Of a stretch of 5,081 bases of DNA, positions 1-5,081 are shown piece by piece. Position 1 is the stretch's first letter. Every line of letters starts with the position of its first letter. Both the position numbers and the translations under genes were made by a program. The DNA comes from Coprothermobacter sp. (GTDB taxonomy: Bacteria > Coprothermobacterota > Coprothermobacteria > Coprothermobacterales > Coprothermobacteraceae), in assembly GCA_012842545.1 (NCBI GenBank), contig DUSQ01000079.1, positions 1 to 5,081 on the forward strand, given 5' to 3'. The notes under the pieces are model-generated. The model was not told where the DNA came from and searched no databases. It saw nothing but the letters and a program-made list of their open reading frames with translations.

Positions 1-1107
1 AGGAATATCTACCTTACTTTGGCAGATGTTGAGCAAATTGAGAAAGAGTACGTAAGTACTTATAACAGAACTAAGATGCTCGGTTTGTTTTACCCCGTAT
101 TGCTTTTTGCAGCTTTCGTTGCCATTTACTGGGTCTACGGCAGAGAACGGAAAATCTCCTATGATGCTCTGTATGAACGAGATTTGCCCACGCAGGATCC
201 ACCAGAGCTTGTAAATGCCATTGTTAGCAGGATTTGCCAAGAGCCTGACAACAATGGTTTTTCTGCCGCCGTTTTGGACATGGTTCATAAAGGACACCTT
301 ACATTCATAGAGAAGAAATCCAATGAGGTGGCAGGAATAAAGCTGGTGAGCGATGACGAAACCAGACCAGAGCTTAATGAGGCTCTGAAAACCATTGCGA
401 ATAAAGATGGTGAGATACTTTTCGACCGTTTGGAAAAGACGTTCAAGAAAAGAACCATTGCGGAGAGATTTTGGAATAATTTAACTCAATGGCAAGGAAG
501 AATTGCTCGCCAGGTACAGGAACGCAAGTATTTTAACAGCACGGGTAACACAATTGCTAAAATAGTGGCAGTCCTAGGTGGAATTGTCTTACCCATTATA
601 TTGCTCACTTACTCTTTAGACACCGATTTACCTCTCATGGATGCAGAAACCTACATGATAGCTGGTATGGGTATAAGCTTCGTAATTGGGCTTGTTGTGG
701 TTTTTATGAACCGAGCAGTATTTTCCCACTGGACAGAAGAAGGTTTGCTCTATGTAAAGCAGTGGCAAGCTTTACGTAAATACTTGACGGATTTCACTTT
801 ACTTTCTCAAAATCCGCCGCAAGCGGTGGCCATGTGGGATGAACTGCTGGTTTATGGGACGGCTTTGGGTGTTGCTAAGCAGACCTTGAAAAACCTGAGG
901 CAGCTTTATCCTACTGCACCACCTGAGGCTCCAGTAACCAGAACACTATATGTTAGACCACTGTTGATTGATGATTTGAACAGGATAACTACTTCAGCGT
1001 TGCTGAGCATGGGAAGTGGCAAGAGCGGAATTGGAGGAGGTGGCGGTTTTGGTTCCGGAGCTCACGTGGGTGGCGGCGCTGGCGGAAGTTCGGTGGGAGC
1101 CGGTTAG
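1..1107 (+). CDS. DUF2207 family membrane protein, 5'-truncated by window edge
   Basis: Function unknown. DUF2207 proteins are predicted membrane proteins, usually about 550-650 aa, with an extracytoplasmic N-terminal domain, membrane helices, a cytoplasmic part and a glycine-rich tail. The frame is open from base 1, and the first in-window start (TTG at 19) has no ribosome-binding site, so the gene almost certainly begins upstream and only its C-terminal part is here. Numbering from the TTG: membrane helix about 22-40 ending in YGRERK; a family-typical segment with DLPTQDPPELVNAI (55-68) and GFSAAVLDMVHKGHLTFIE (80-98); helices about 180-198 and 212-230; then WTEEGLLYVKQWQALRKYL (238-256) and ELLVYGTALGVAKQ (275-288), both matching the family's C-terminal pattern. 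Residues 332-362 are almost all Gly, Ser and Ala. The stop lies 34 nt before the AEC gene, which suggests a shared transcript. The family call rests on recalled motif patterns, not a search. Confidence 0.85.
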   Translation, partial: RNIYLTLADVEQIEKEYVSTYNRTKMLGLFYPVLLFAAFVAIYWVYGRERKISYDALYERDLPTQDPPELVNAIVSRICQEPDNNGFSAAVLDMVHKGHLTFIEKKSNEVAGIKLVSDDETRPELNEALKTIANKDGEILFDRLEKTFKKRTIAERFWNNLTQWQGRIARQVQERKYFNSTGNTIAKIVAVLGGIVLPIILLTYSLDTDLPLMDAETYMIAGMGISFVIGLVVVFMNRAVFSHWTEEGLLYVKQWQALRKYLTDFTLLSQNPPQAVAMWDELLVYGTALGVAKQTLKNLRQLYPTAPPEAPVTRTLYVRPLLIDDLNRITTSALLSMGSGKSGIGGGGGFGSGAHVGGGAGGSSVGAG

Positions 1108-1128
1108 GAAGTTGCTCTTTCAGTAGTG

Positions 1129-1134
1129 TAGAAT
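1129..1134 (+). promoter_or_regulatory. Candidate -10 element placing the transcript start at the AEC ATG
   Basis: TAGAAT matches the bacterial -10 consensus at 5 of 6 positions. Its last base lies 7 nt before the ATG at 1142, so transcription starting at the usual distance would begin at about 1141-1142 and give a leaderless mRNA. There is no recognisable -35 at 16-18 nt spacing and no properly spaced TG extension, so the promoter is weakly supported. It is noted because the gene has no Shine-Dalgarno sequence. Confidence 0.25.
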
Positions 1135-1141
1135 TCTCTTT

Positions 1142-1960
1142 ATGGGTTCCATCATCACGTTCCTACTCTTGTTGGCTCTGGGCTATTTGCTGAAAAGCAC
1201 AGGGGTTTTATCAAAAAAGGACGCTGATACTATTAGGAAGCTCGTTTTCAATGTGTGCCTTCCTTGCATGGCCTTTCAAGCTATGCGAAGCAGCACATTA
1301 GACAGTACCTTCATTCTCATCGCAGTTGTTGTCGTTTTGTTACACGTTCTTGGGTACTTAATCTTTCGTTTTTCCAATAAATCATTAGGAGAAATAGTAT
1401 TCGCTGGTTGGGCTGGGAATACGGCTTTTATGGGGTACCCAATTGTTGAGAGTCTTTTAGGACCAGAAGGGCTATCTAGGGCGGTGGTATTTGACCAAGC
1501 CAATACTATCATGATCATTTTGCTGTGGTTGCAAAAAGGAATAAAGAGTATTCTTAGTCCGCCTTTATTGGGAGCCATATTCGGCATACTACTGAAAGGC
1601 GTGCAAATTCCAGTTCCGTTCATGGATGCTGTTTCCATGCTTGCAAAAGCTACTTCCCCTTTAGCCATGATCTATACAGGCTGTATCTTGATACTGGAAT
1701 GGGATCACAGAGTTTTTCCAGCGCTGTTGGTGAAGTTTGTTTTACTGCCAGTAACTGCTTGGGTTTTATCCACGCTCATGGGACTACCACTCATTGACTA
1801 TCAAGTGGTAGTTTTACAAAGCAGCATGCCAACCATGGTGGTTTCTACAATTTACGGAGAACAATTGGGATTAGACACTGCTTTTTTATCCAAGACAGTG
1901 GTTCTGAGCACACTGCTTTACCCACTGTCCTTTGTACTTTGGTCAACTCTTCTCATGTAG
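1142..1960 (+). CDS. AEC family (auxin efflux carrier-like) permease
   Basis: Predicted integral membrane transporter of the AEC/Mem_trans family (PF03547). Bacterial members export or exchange small organic acids such as malate or malonate, but substrate cannot be read from this sequence. The 272 aa are nearly all hydrophobic helices. Family signatures are the N-terminal helix followed by GVLSKKDADTIRKLVFNVCLP (21-41), the GNTAFMGYPI motif (92-101) with the conserved Gly-Asn and Gly-Tyr-Pro, SPPLLGAIFGILL (139-151), and the C-terminal MPTMVV (229-234) leading into a conserved STLLYPLS (256-263). Typical members are about 300 aa; the missing residues seem to come from the segment around 122-138, where the helix before the SPP motif is short. 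Only ATG 1142 works as a start, because an in-frame TAG lies at 1124, but no Shine-Dalgarno sequence precedes it. It sits 34 nt after the DUF2207 gene and 25 nt before the deacetylase gene. Confidence 0.9.
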   Translation: MGSIITFLLLLALGYLLKSTGVLSKKDADTIRKLVFNVCLPCMAFQAMRSSTLDSTFILIAVVVVLLHVLGYLIFRFSNKSLGEIVFAGWAGNTAFMGYPIVESLLGPEGLSRAVVFDQANTIMIILLWLQKGIKSILSPPLLGAIFGILLKGVQIPVPFMDAVSMLAKATSPLAMIYTGCILILEWDHRVFPALLVKFVLLPVTAWVLSTLMGLPLIDYQVVVLQSSMPTMVVSTIYGEQLGLDTAFLSKTVVLSTLLYPLSFVLWSTLLM

Positions 1961-1985
1961 CGTGCAGGCAAAATGAGTTGCTGCA

Positions 1986-3437
1986 ATGTTCGGTATGAAA
2001 AGAACTTTTAGGATTGCTTTACAGATTTTATTGGCTGTGAGCTTAATTCTATTTGTTTTTGGGGAGACGTTTGTTACTTCAACATTTGTGCGTGGTAGAA
2101 ACACGCAAAACGATATTGAGCAACAGGTCAAGTCTTTGTCCGTTGACGATCTGGGTGACAGGGTGCTTGTGTTTGCACCTCATCCCGACGATGAAAGTTT
2201 GGCAGCGGGTGGTCTTATATGGATGGCTAAGGAGCAGGGCAAGCAGGTCAAAGTAGTTATAATGACCAATGGAGACTGCTTTACCAGAGGAGTAGAGGCT
2301 TACTTGTATCAGATAAAGCCGAAGCCGCAGACTTACCTGCAGTACGGAGAACAGCGCCAACTAGAAACCATAACATCGCTGACTTCGCTTGGCATAGCAC
2401 AGAGTGATGTAATATTCCTTGGTTTCCCCGATAAGGGCCTTGCTAAGCTGTGGCAGGGCGTATGGGGTGACGTGCCTTACCGATCCAGTTGCACTGGTTA
2501 CACTCAGGTACCATATGATCATTCATTTAAGCCAGGGGCTCCTTTCACTGCTCCCGAATTGATCAGTTTAATTAAAACCGTGATCTTAAGTTACATGCCT
2601 ACGAGTGTCTTGGTTACAGACAGCTCTGATGCGAATTCAGACCACTGGGCAACTTCTAATTTCGTAATGACAGCTTTACTGCAGATGGAAAGCTTTGATA
2701 AAGCTTATTCTCCCAAGGTTTTTACTTATGTCATTCACTCTGGTTATTGGCAAACCATGCCTGCTTCTAAGCATCTCAAAGAAGTATTGTATCCTCCAAA
2801 GTATTTTCTGGTTGAAGGATATCGGTGGTACTCCTTGGCACTTTCTCAGACCGCCAAACAGATGAAAGTCAAGGCTATTTCTAATTATCACACCCAGGAA
2901 ACTGTGATGCCTCAATTTTTGCAGAATTTTGAGCGTCCTAACGAGCTTTTCAACCTGTATGTTGTTCGAAGAATTCCAAAAGTGGAAGCCGCGGTAACTG
3001 ATGAGGACCTTTTTCGAGGCTTGCTCACACTAGAACCTGTGTGCTACTCGCCTCAAAGTAACAAAGCTGTCCTTGTTTTGAACTCGGGGGCGTATTTGAA
3101 TAGGCTGTACGCATTGACAACCAAAGATGAGAGCATGGTATTAGGGGTACAGCTTGGTGGCAGGGCAAGAGTTGGGACGCGTTTCTTAGTACGTGTTAAG
3201 TTTTTCGGTGCTGAAGAACTGATTTCTTCTTATGATACATGGGCTTCAGTGACCACTAATGGGCTTAGCATAAGTAACACCGATTCACTTCAGGCCACAG
3301 CTAGCATGAGCAAGGATTTATTCGCTCTTGTTCTTAAAGGTAAGCCTGCACACAGCATCTTTGTAGGTATTTCAGTTCAAAGCTACTATGAAGGAGTGCA
3401 AGTGGACAGTCTGCCTTGGCATTTTCTTAGCTTTTAG
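1986..3437 (+). CDS. Membrane-anchored PIG-L/LmbE family deacetylase with C-terminal extension
   Basis: Predicted zinc-dependent N-deacetylase of the PIG-L fold, the family of MshB, BshB and GlcNAc-PI deacetylase, which remove acetyl groups from N-acetylglucosaminyl substrates. The substrate here is unknown. The 483 aa begin with a basic stretch and one hydrophobic helix (about 8-27), an uncleaved anchor or weak signal peptide. Lysine and arginine before the helix predict that the catalytic part lies outside the cytoplasm. The catalytic core starts at VLVFAPHPDDE (60-70): H66 and D69 are the expected metal ligands and D68 the general base. It continues with GEQRQLETITSLTSLGI (121-137), VIFLGFPD (142-149) and SDAN-SDH (213-220), where H220 is the expected third ligand. 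Residues 240-325, including VIHSGYW (249-255) and FERPNELFNLY (315-325), fit a longer extracellular-type subgroup. About 340-483 is an unassigned, probably beta-rich domain. ATG 1986 is chosen because an in-frame TGA lies at 1974; ATG 1995 is the alternative. Neither has a clear ribosome-binding site. Confidence 0.88.
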   Translation: MFGMKRTFRIALQILLAVSLILFVFGETFVTSTFVRGRNTQNDIEQQVKSLSVDDLGDRVLVFAPHPDDESLAAGGLIWMAKEQGKQVKVVIMTNGDCFTRGVEAYLYQIKPKPQTYLQYGEQRQLETITSLTSLGIAQSDVIFLGFPDKGLAKLWQGVWGDVPYRSSCTGYTQVPYDHSFKPGAPFTAPELISLIKTVILSYMPTSVLVTDSSDANSDHWATSNFVMTALLQMESFDKAYSPKVFTYVIHSGYWQTMPASKHLKEVLYPPKYFLVEGYRWYSLALSQTAKQMKVKAISNYHTQETVMPQFLQNFERPNELFNLYVVRRIPKVEAAVTDEDLFRGLLTLEPVCYSPQSNKAVLVLNSGAYLNRLYALTTKDESMVLGVQLGGRARVGTRFLVRVKFFGAEELISSYDTWASVTTNGLSISNTDSLQATASMSKDLFALVLKGKPAHSIFVGISVQSYYEGVQVDSLPWHFLSF

Positions 3438-3473
3438 AAAGGTCCGGTGGAGGATAGATTGGTGACTTGTACA

Positions 3474-3487
3474 GCAAAGTCTTGTTG
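3474..3487 (+). repeat. Imperfect direct repeat copy 1, GCAAAGTNNTGTTG
   Basis: Copy 1 reads GCAAAGTCTTGTTG and differs from copy 2 (3601-3614) at 2 of 14 positions. It lies upstream of the promoter candidate. Within its local sequence, ACAGCAA (3471-3477) can pair with TTGTTGT (3482-3488) around a 4-nt loop with one G-U pair. A protein-binding site is possible, and chance is not excluded. Confidence 0.3.
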
Positions 3488-3549
3488 TCTGTGACTGGCT
3501 AAAGGAAGGGTGTTTACTTGGGCAAGGCAAATAGTTGTGAACATGGGTT

Positions 3550-3578
3550 TTGGAATAAGATCGTTAAGTTGCTACAAT
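3550..3578 (+). promoter_or_regulatory. Candidate sigma-70-type promoter for dedA
   Basis: The -35 is TTGGAA (3550-3555, 4 of 6 consensus), followed by a 17-nt spacer and a -10 of TACAAT (3573-3578, 5 of 6). The TG at 3570-3571 sits exactly one base before the hexamer, giving an extended -10. The predicted start is near 3585-3586, which leaves a leader of about 150 nt before the dedA ATG. This is the best promoter match noticed in the window. Confidence 0.5.
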
Positions 3579-3596
3579 AGGTTGTAGGTCGCAAAA

Positions 3597-3623
3597 GCTG
3601 GCAAAGTACTGTTGCTTTCCAGC
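3597..3623 (+). other. Bulged hairpin in the predicted dedA leader
   Basis: GCTGG (3597-3601) plus AAAG (3603-3606), with C3602 bulged, pair with CTTT (3615-3618) and CCAGC (3619-3623). The loop is 8 nt. No T-run follows (the next bases are CAACGCAT), so it is not a standard intrinsic terminator. It starts about 12 nt after the predicted transcript start, so it may stabilise or regulate the dedA mRNA. A riboswitch class is not recognisable. Confidence 0.4.
3601..3614 (+). repeat. Imperfect direct repeat copy 2, GCAAAGTNNTGTTG
   Basis: Copy 2 reads GCAAAGTACTGTTG and starts 127 bp after copy 1. It overlaps the 5' arm and loop of the hairpin. With the next base it is also close to a palindrome: GCAA, AGTACT, then GTTGC, with a one-base offset. 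It could be an operator half of a pair flanking the promoter, or simply part of the stem-loop. Confidence 0.3.
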
Positions 3624-3677
3624 CAACGCATTTGATGCCTAAAAAGGTGTTTATTAATAGTAAAAGAAGGTTGTGAA

Positions 3678-3722
3678 ATGGATTTGCATGTTAGCAAGGG
3701 AGTCTTGTTCTTAAATGAGTAG
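3678..3722 (+). CDS. Possible 14-aa leader peptide upstream of dedA
   Basis: ATG 3678 opens a 14-codon ORF (MDLHVSKGVLFLNE) ending at TAG 3720-3722, 14 nt before the dedA ATG. It is preceded by AGAAGG (3665-3670) at a 7-nt spacing, a stronger ribosome-binding site than that of any of the four main genes whose start is visible here. The peptide resembles nothing I recognise and shows no run of one regulatory amino acid, so classical attenuation is not indicated. It could bring ribosomes to the weak dedA start by translational coupling, or be a chance ORF. Confidence 0.22.
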   Translation: MDLHVSKGVLFLNE

Positions 3723-3736
3723 CGTTTGGAAATACC

Positions 3737-4351
3737 ATGGCCGATAATGTCTGGATCGCAAACCTTGTCCTTGATCTACTTCTCATAGTGGAGGGGACCG
3801 GTATGCCCGGCGTTCCTTTCCAACCGGCTTTCTTTGTTGTAGCTATGTTCATAACACAGGGAAAGGCTCCTTTTTTGCTTTGCTGGATACTCGCCAGCTT
3901 GGCTAACCTCTTGGGAAATGTGTTGGGTTATTTAATTGGCAACAAACTTGGTGAGGCTTTTGTATTGAAGCTAAAATTCTTGAGGTTGGAACCAGATGAT
4001 GTGGACGATCTGCGAAGTCTTGCCAACAAGTATGGGCCCTGGGTTGTGGTTATTTCGAGATGGTTTGGCCCCATCAGGACGCCAACCATTCTCTTAGCCG
4101 GTACCTTAGGCATGAACTTGCCAATTTATACGCTATTTTCTTCCATGGGAGCCTTTAGTTGGAATTTTGCCTGGCTTTGGGCTACTTGGCAGGGATCGAG
4201 ACTTCTACTTACCATTCTCGGCGCAAATGCTAGCCAAAACTGGCTCATTGCCATGATCATTGGGTGGGGCTTGGCTTTTGTTAGCCTTACTGTGGTCATG
4301 GGAGCTTGGCACAGGTACAAGAACAACCGTGATTCGGCGGAAAAAAACTGA
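3737..4351 (+). CDS. DedA family membrane protein
   Basis: Predicted inner-membrane protein of the DedA/SNARE-associated (VTT) family, PF09335, about 200 aa as usual. Members are linked to membrane-potential homeostasis and drug tolerance in E. coli (YqjA, YghB), and some flip lipid carriers such as undecaprenyl phosphate or phospholipids. The role of this one is not determinable. Family features in order are VEGTGMPGVP (18-27), helices over about 30-68 with the GN-x2-GY-x2-G motif (60-68), KYGPWVVVISRWFGPIRT (98-115) carrying the two conserved arginines R108 and R114, AGTLGMNLPIY (121-131), helix 131-151 with the conserved tryptophan region, and a final helix 168-191 followed by a basic and acidic tail. 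The first acidic residue of the entry motif, E19, is kept, but the second is not present at its usual place (Q29, P30, A31). ATG 3737 is the only start after the in-frame TGA at 3716; its ribosome-binding site is weak (GGA at 3728). Likely transcribed from the promoter at 3550-3578. Confidence 0.9.
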   Translation: MADNVWIANLVLDLLLIVEGTGMPGVPFQPAFFVVAMFITQGKAPFLLCWILASLANLLGNVLGYLIGNKLGEAFVLKLKFLRLEPDDVDDLRSLANKYGPWVVVISRWFGPIRTPTILLAGTLGMNLPIYTLFSSMGAFSWNFAWLWATWQGSRLLLTILGANASQNWLIAMIIGWGLAFVSLTVVMGAWHRYKNNRDSAEKN

Positions 4352-4392
4352 TATTCTATTATCTAAACAATGGATTTTCGTTATGAGAATAT
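4351..4392. repeat. 7-bp inverted repeat in the dedA-nadA gap
   Basis: ATATTCT (4351-4357) and AGAATAT (4386-4392) are perfect inverted copies separated by 28 nt; the first base is the last base of the dedA stop codon. The AT-rich arms and long spacer make a weak hairpin and a poor terminator, since no T-run follows. It might be paired half-sites of a repressor ahead of nadA, but it matches no NAD-operon operator I can name, and such AT-rich repeats arise by chance. Confidence 0.2.
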
Positions 4393-4431
4393 GTACCACA
4401 CATTGATGGGAAGAGGGTGCAAGAATCAGAC

Positions 4432-5081
4432 ATGAATGACGTTGAATTACTCAGAGGAATTGATAAGTTAAGGAAAGAAAGAAGCGCTGTTATTTTGGCA
4501 CACAATTATCAAATCCCACAAATACAGGATCTAGCAGATTTTGTGGGGGATTCTTTGGATATGGCCCGTTATGGGTTGTCTGTGGAAGTTCCTGTTGTTG
4601 TGGTTGCTGGGGTGCGTTTCATGGCTGAAACTGTGAAAATCCTTTGTCCTGAAAAGACAGTGCTTGCGCCGTCTATGGCAGCTGGCTGTCCTTTGGCCGA
4701 CTCTTTGAGCGCTAAGGATATCAGGAAATTAAAAGAGGAATATGAAGGGGCTACTGTGGTCAGCTATGTGAACAGTAGCGCTGAAGTAAAGGCTGAAAGT
4801 GACATTTGCTGTACTTCAAGTAACGCTTTAAATGTGGTTCGTTCTCTTGAGAACAAGGACGTACTTTTTGTTCCTGATAAGAATTTGGGAAGGTTCGTGC
4901 AGATACACGCACCAGAGAAAAACGTGATTACGTGGACCGGTAGTTGTCCAGTACATGATGGCTTAACCTTTGAGGAGGTTGCCCAGGCAAAAAATGACCA
5001 TCCCGATGCTTTGGTACTAGCTCATCCAGAGTGCAATGAGAAGGTATTGTCGCTGGCTGACTTTGTAGGTAGTACATCACA
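4432..5081 (+). CDS. nadA: Quinolinate synthase NadA, 3'-truncated by window edge
   Basis: Cytoplasmic [4Fe-4S] enzyme that condenses iminoaspartate with dihydroxyacetone phosphate to give quinolinate in de novo NAD synthesis, fed by L-aspartate oxidase (NadB) or aspartate dehydrogenase and followed by NadC. The window holds 216 complete codons of an expected 300 or so. The frame is uninterrupted and runs off the right edge. Conserved elements are ILAHNYQ (21-27, with H24 and Y26), DLADFVGDSLDMA (33-45), FMAETVKIL (63-71), GCPLAD with C86 as first cluster cysteine, SYVNSSAEVKAESD (111-124), PDKNLG (148-153), GSCPVHDG with C172 as second cluster cysteine, HPEC (198-201) and GSTS (213-216). The third cluster cysteine lies beyond the edge. 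The short N-terminus places it with the compact Thermotoga-like form rather than the longer E. coli form. ATG 4432 is preferred; GTG 4417 is in frame and would add five residues. AGAGGG (4412-4417) is a purine-rich site but lies 14 nt from the ATG. The gap to dedA is 80 nt. Confidence 0.95.
   Translation, partial: MNDVELLRGIDKLRKERSAVILAHNYQIPQIQDLADFVGDSLDMARYGLSVEVPVVVVAGVRFMAETVKILCPEKTVLAPSMAAGCPLADSLSAKDIRKLKEEYEGATVVSYVNSSAEVKAESDICCTSSNALNVVRSLENKDVLFVPDKNLGRFVQIHAPEKNVITWTGSCPVHDGLTFEEVAQAKNDHPDALVLAHPECNEKVLSLADFVGSTS

Larger units (their letters stand above)
3438..3736. other. Intergenic region with dedA leader signals, no long gene
   Basis: This 299-nt stretch has stops in all frames and no tRNA-like structure or recognisable decayed gene. 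No intrinsic terminator with a T-run is visible after the deacetylase stop. It contains a promoter candidate, a bulged hairpin, two copies of a 14-nt imperfect repeat and a 14-codon ORF, listed separately. It most likely separates the upstream transcript from dedA. Confidence 0.6.

Noticed and set aside
1276..1668. 130-codon open frame on the - strand inside the AEC gene
   Set aside because: It lies wholly within a well-supported transporter gene on the other strand, has no recognisable domain, and its composition follows the complement of that gene.
2079..2360. 93-codon open frame on the - strand inside the deacetylase gene
   Set aside because: It covers the conserved HPDDE region in antisense and shows no motif or ribosome-binding site of its own.
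3471..3488. Hairpin ACAGCAA/TTGTTGT as a terminator for the deacetylase transcript
   Set aside because: It is weak, contains a G-U pair and no T-run follows, so it does not meet the pattern of an intrinsic terminator.
3447..3494. GTG-started 15-codon ORF with CxxxxCC just after the deacetylase stop
   Set aside because: It has an AAAGG at short spacing, but is too short and unlike any known cysteine peptide; chance is the simpler explanation.
3632..3660. Second promoter candidate with TTGATG and TATTAA
   Set aside because: The spacing is only about 14 nt for the best -10 match, and the upstream TTGGAA/TACAAT pair is clearly better.
3438..3736. tRNA, CRISPR or transposon remnant in the gap
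   Set aside because: There is no cloverleaf or TTCGA-like T-arm, no regularly spaced repeats, and no terminal inverted repeats or transposase fragments.

Overview
This is a bacterial chromosomal window with every recognisable gene on the + strand: three closely spaced genes, a 299-nt gap, then two more genes. By eye the G+C content is in the mid-40s percent. The short NadA, of the type seen in Thermotoga and many Firmicutes, together with the rest of the content, would fit a Gram-positive or deep-branching thermophile-like lineage such as Coprothermobacter. That is a guess; nothing here fixes the taxon. I see no mobile elements, tRNA or rRNA genes, or CRISPR arrays.

Layout: (1) 1-1107 is the 3' part of a DUF2207-family membrane protein whose frame is open across the left edge. 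(2) 1142-1960 is a compact AEC-family (auxin efflux carrier-like) permease. (3) 1986-3437 is a membrane-anchored PIG-L/LmbE-type deacetylase with an extra C-terminal domain. The gaps of 34 and 25 nt suggest these three are at least partly co-transcribed. (4) 3438-3736 holds no long gene. It contains a good promoter candidate (3550-3578, with an extended -10), a bulged hairpin without a U-tract, an imperfect direct repeat on either side of the promoter, and a 14-codon ORF with a better ribosome-binding site than any of the four main genes whose start is visible. (5) 3737-4351 is a DedA-family membrane protein. (6) 4432 to the right edge is the 5' two-thirds of quinolinate synthase nadA, probably the first gene of an NAD biosynthesis operon that continues beyond the window.

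Four of the five proteins concern the membrane or envelope (DUF2207, AEC permease, membrane-anchored deacetylase, DedA). No sequence evidence ties them into one pathway, and the permease's substrate is unknown. nadA looks like the start of a separate metabolic unit.

I found no convincing undescribed system. The points most worth a second look are the leader region of dedA, the loss of the second conserved acidic position in DedA, the apparently extracytoplasmic PIG-L enzyme with an unassigned C-terminal domain, and the general lack of Shine-Dalgarno sequences, including a possibly leaderless start for the AEC permease.
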